Assembly (NCBI GenBank): GCA_913020115.1
Contig: CAJWBQ010000006.1
Span: 62,001 to 126,000, forward strand
Direction: 5' to 3'
DNA from: an uncultured Cellvibrionales bacterium
GTDB taxonomy: Bacteria; Pseudomonadota; Gammaproteobacteria; Pseudomonadales; Cellvibrionaceae
DNA length: 64,000 bases
How positions within the stretch are numbered: position 1 is the first letter of the stretch; each line of letters opens with the position of its first letter. Positions 60,601 to 64,000 of the stretch are shown here, piece by piece. A program made the translations under genes and the position numbers. A model generated the notes under the pieces. That model saw nothing but the letters and a program-made list of their open reading frames with translations, had not been told where the DNA came from and ran no database searches.

Positions 60601-63600
60601 GGCCGTCCAGACTTTACTTTATAAGAACCACACGCGGGGCAAACCCCGCCTGTAAATGAACGCCCTTTATAAGCACATTCCTGGCACTGATAGCTCATTC
60701 AGCCTCCTATTTATGCTGCAGGGTCCAACACTGATGTATTTTGGCATTGCGCGAAAAATCAGGATCTAAGGTGCTTCCGGTAATATCCCTTACATCAAAA
60801 TCACCCAGCTGAGTCAAATCCATTTTAAAACTGCGTAAATTGTTGCTGAAAATCAAAGTGCCGCCCGGCTCCAGTATCTTCATCGAGTCGCAGATCAACT
60901 CTACATGATCGCGCTGGATATCCAAGACATCTTCCATTTTTTTCGAATTTGAGAAACTGGGCGGATCCAACAAAATCAAATCGAAAGTTTGTTCACAATC
61001 TTTTAGCCATTTGGTGCAGTCGGCCTGCTCCAAACGGTTCCGCCCTTCCCCTAAGCCATTCAGGGCGTAATTTTTCCGAGCCCACTTCAAGTATGTATTA
61101 GACATGTCCACACTGACCGTAAAGCGGGCTCCCGCCAATGCCGCATGTACTGATGCGGTCGCGGTATAACAGAAGAGGTTGAGAAAGCGAGCGCCTTTAG
61201 CCATTGTGGAAATTTTTTGTCTGACAGGCCGGTGGTCAAGGAACAGCCCACAGTCTAAATAATCCCAGAGATTGATGAGAAATTTTCCCTGCCCCTCTTG
61301 TACCGTTATATCGGCATGAGGCTCCCAAGGCTCTAGTTTTTCATACTGAGTCTTGCCGCGATTACGACGGCGTTGCTTGTAACTGATATTCGCTTCATCG
61401 ATGCCCAATGCGTTGGGCACGGCCGCCTTGATCTCTTCAAATCGTTTCTGAGCTTTGGCTTCATCAACGGATTTTGGCGCTTGGTATTCTTGCACATGAA
61501 CGTAATCGCCATAAATATCAATAGCCGCTGAATACTCTGGCATGTCCGCGTCGTAAAGACGGTAGCACTCGACCTGATTTTTCTTTAGCCATTTGGCTAA
61601 TTGTTTTTTATTTTTCTTTAAACGATTCGCCAGCATAGCGGCGCCGGCCGTCAACTCCTCCTGGCCCTGCTTTACCTTACTAGCAGAATCGGAGCGATCG
61701 AGGGGGTGGCGGTGAAATGACGCCTCTTGAATACTAAACATCAGCAATTCACAAGGTATAGTACCGTTGAAGAATTTGTACTTCTTCCCCGCTCGCATTC
61801 CCATATGTTTACCAAGTTCGGGATTGCCGGTAAAAATAGCCGTTTGCCAACCTGAGAAATCAGCCTTCAGGCGGTCACCTAGGTATTGGTACAAGAGTTT
61901 CAGGGATTCAATTTCGCCCAAACGCTCGCCGTATGGTGGGTTCGAAATAATTAGACCGTGCTCAAGCGTCTTATGGGTTGGCATCTTGAAATCTTTGAGC
62001 TCTTTACGACTTAAACGCAGCCAGTCATCCAAGTTCGCTTGCGCGATATTTTCTTCGGCCGCTCGAATCACGGCTACATCAGCGTCGTATCCTCGAATTT
62101 CAACGAGCTCGCCTTCTAAGCCCGCACGCCGCCGCTCAATAGCCTCTTCGCGCAAAGCCAACCATGTATCATTCTTATGGTTTAGCCAATGCTCAAAACC
62201 AAAGCTTCTCTGTAACCCAGGCGCGATATCAGCCGCCATCATAGCCGCCTCAATCAGAATGGTGCCGGAGCCACACATCGGGTCTAGCAAAGCGCCACCT
62301 TCTTTAGCAATGGCAGGCCAGCCAGCTCTCAGCAATATAGCCGCCGCGAGATTCTCCTTCATTGGCGCAATGCCCTGCCTAACGCGGTAACCACGCCGAT
62401 GCAAGCTTGCGCCGCTCATGTCCAAGCTCACCACAATACCGCCCTTACTGAGCCTCGCGTTAATTCGTATATCCGGATTAACCTTAGCCACTGAAGGACG
62501 GGTTCCCGTCACCTCACGGATACGGTCAACAATAGCGTCTTTTACTTTGAGAGCGCCAAATTGACTATTGCGAATGATGTCATCTGTGCCGATAAAATCG
62601 ACAAGAATAGTGCTATTAGGGTTAATGTGCTCGTCCCAGGCCACAGCTTTTACGCCATCGTATAGCGCGTCAGCATCACTCACCTGAAAGCGCGCGAGAG
62701 GCATCAAAATTTTGTTGGCCAAGCGCGTCCAAAGGCATGCTCTGTATGCCGATTCTAAGCTGGCATTGAAGTAAACGCCGGCTACAGTTTGGCGCAGATC
62801 ATCACAGGCAAAGGTCTCTAGCTCTTCAGCCAGTAATATTTCTAAACCTTTTGGGCACGCTGCAAAATATTGATGTTCCATGGTCGTCCTTAAATTACTG
62901 GGAATAACAAGAGCTTAGAAGCTAATGCCAACCCTGTCTCTCATTAAATATAGCTTGATGCCATAAAAGCCGGCTCAAGCATAAAAATAAAATCATTCCC
63001 AAGTTATGGGATTCTTTGGTGTACTGCGTGCTCGCGGCCAAAAGGCCACGACAGAACGCACACGAAGCTGAGCGTAGGGTCTTCTAAATCAGCGGGTGTG
63101 CTAATAATATGGCCTATGTGGCCAACTCTTAAACCGCGAGGTGCTCCACCCGATGAAAACACAAAAACGTAACCAGGACGAACGTGCATTTAACAAGGGT
63201 TATCAGGCCGGTATTGATGGCCGCTCCAGAACGCTCTGCCCCCACGACGCAGGCTTTGCCCGCCAACAATGGATGGGTGGTTGGCGAGAAGCTAGAGAAG
63301 ACCACTGGGACGGCTTTAACCGCATGACGCAAATCCAAAAGCTCAACAATTTATAACTCGCCCCCCATCATTTCGGCTCACGCGGGAATGATGGGCATAT
63401 GCGCTCAATTTAGCGCGACTAAAGAGAGCGTATAGCCTCTACCGACTCTTTCACCAATTCTGGGCCCCGATAAATAAAACCCGTATACACCTGCACCAAA
63501 CTGGCCCCGGCCTTAATTTTCTCTGCCGCATCGGCGCCAGAAACAATACCGCCGACACCAATAATGGGCAGCGCGCCATCAAGCGCATCACTCAACCAGG

Positions 63601-64000
63601 CAATCACCTGTGTAGACGCGTCCTTCACGGGCCCTCCACTCAAGCCACCAGCCTCATCGCCGTGCTCTAAGCCCTCAACCGCCTCGCGGCTAATGGTAGT
63701 ATTGGTAGCAATAACGCCATCAATACCCTGTGTTTTAAGGGAATCAGCTACTTCACGAACTTCCTCCTCAGACATATCTGGCGCAATTTTTACTGCCACA
63801 GGCACGTAACGCCCATGAATTTCGGCTAATGCTTGCTGCTCCTCTTTCAGAGCGCGCAACAAGGCATTCAATGACTCGCCAAATTGTAAATTCCGTAGGC
63901 CTGGCGTGTTTGGTGAAGATACATTAACGGTAATATAATCAGCGAGGGGGTAAACTTTTTGCATGCAAATACGGTAATCATCCGCTGCATTTTCCACTGG

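Overview
The window is an ordinary, gene-dense stretch of bacterial chromosome. Its gene content and order point to a gammaproteobacterium of the Pseudomonas / Cellvibrionales type, probably a marine member of moderate GC content; that placement is an inference from gene content. Several blocks keep the order I remember from Pseudomonas: nagZ-psrA-lexA-sulA-(two small conserved genes)-topA followed by uspA, uup and slt; fimL-nhaB with dnaQ, rnhA, a methyltransferase, gloB and mltD; tig-clpP-clpX-lon-hupB-ppiD; and rlmKL-rmf-pyrD. I see no insertion sequence, prophage, CRISPR array, rRNA or plasmid-type gene. One tRNA (Leu, anticodon TAG) is present. Both ends cut a gene: nagZ loses its C-terminus at position 1 and pyrD loses its N-terminus at position 64000.

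Region by region. 1-7 kb: cell-wall recycling (nagZ), the fatty-acid-responsive regulator PsrA with a readable promoter and self-operator, the SOS unit lexA-sulA with tandem LexA boxes on its promoter, and topoisomerase I. 7-14 kb: membrane proteins of unknown role, a universal stress protein, a GFA-fold zinc protein, the ABC-F ATPase Uup and the soluble lytic transglycosylase Slt. 14-22 kb: signalling genes, namely CheV, an EAL-HDOD protein, a glutaredoxin-like protein, a DUF5610 protein, and a three-part Ser/Thr phosphorylation module (double-FHA protein, PP2C phosphatase, kinase with PEGA and FGE-like domains). 22-29.5 kb: uvrB, sohB, a membrane protein, fimL and nhaB. 29.5-36.6 kb: dnaQ, rnhA, a methyltransferase, gloB, mltD, murI and an HDOD-GAF protein. 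36.6-45.6 kb: the protein quality-control block ppiD, hupB, lon, clpX, clpP, tig and tRNA-Leu. 45.8-51.5 kb: a TraB/GumN protein, a carboxymuconolactone-decarboxylase-like protein with its XRE-cupin regulator, and two acyl-CoA transcription units (MaoC hydratase plus SDR; thiolase plus quinone-oxidoreductase-like protein), each ending in a clear terminator. 51.7-59.2 kb: nfuA, metH, a DUF2970 protein, a 38-residue membrane protein, and sulfite/nitrite reductase with a DUF934 partner. 59.3-64 kb: a cation/proton antiporter, a zinc-ribbon membrane protein, rlmKL, rmf and pyrD.

The strongest candidate for something under-described is the phospho-signalling triad at 17.8-22.1 kb. All three proteins carry a predicted transmembrane segment. 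The kinase places a PEGA plus FGE-fold region on the far side of the membrane, and that FGE domain lacks the catalytic cysteines. No type VI secretion genes are in the window, although this gene trio is best known beside them. The other new items are a small membrane-protein gene at 56590-56706 and several candidate operators (psrA, metH, the reductase gene at 57018, lon).
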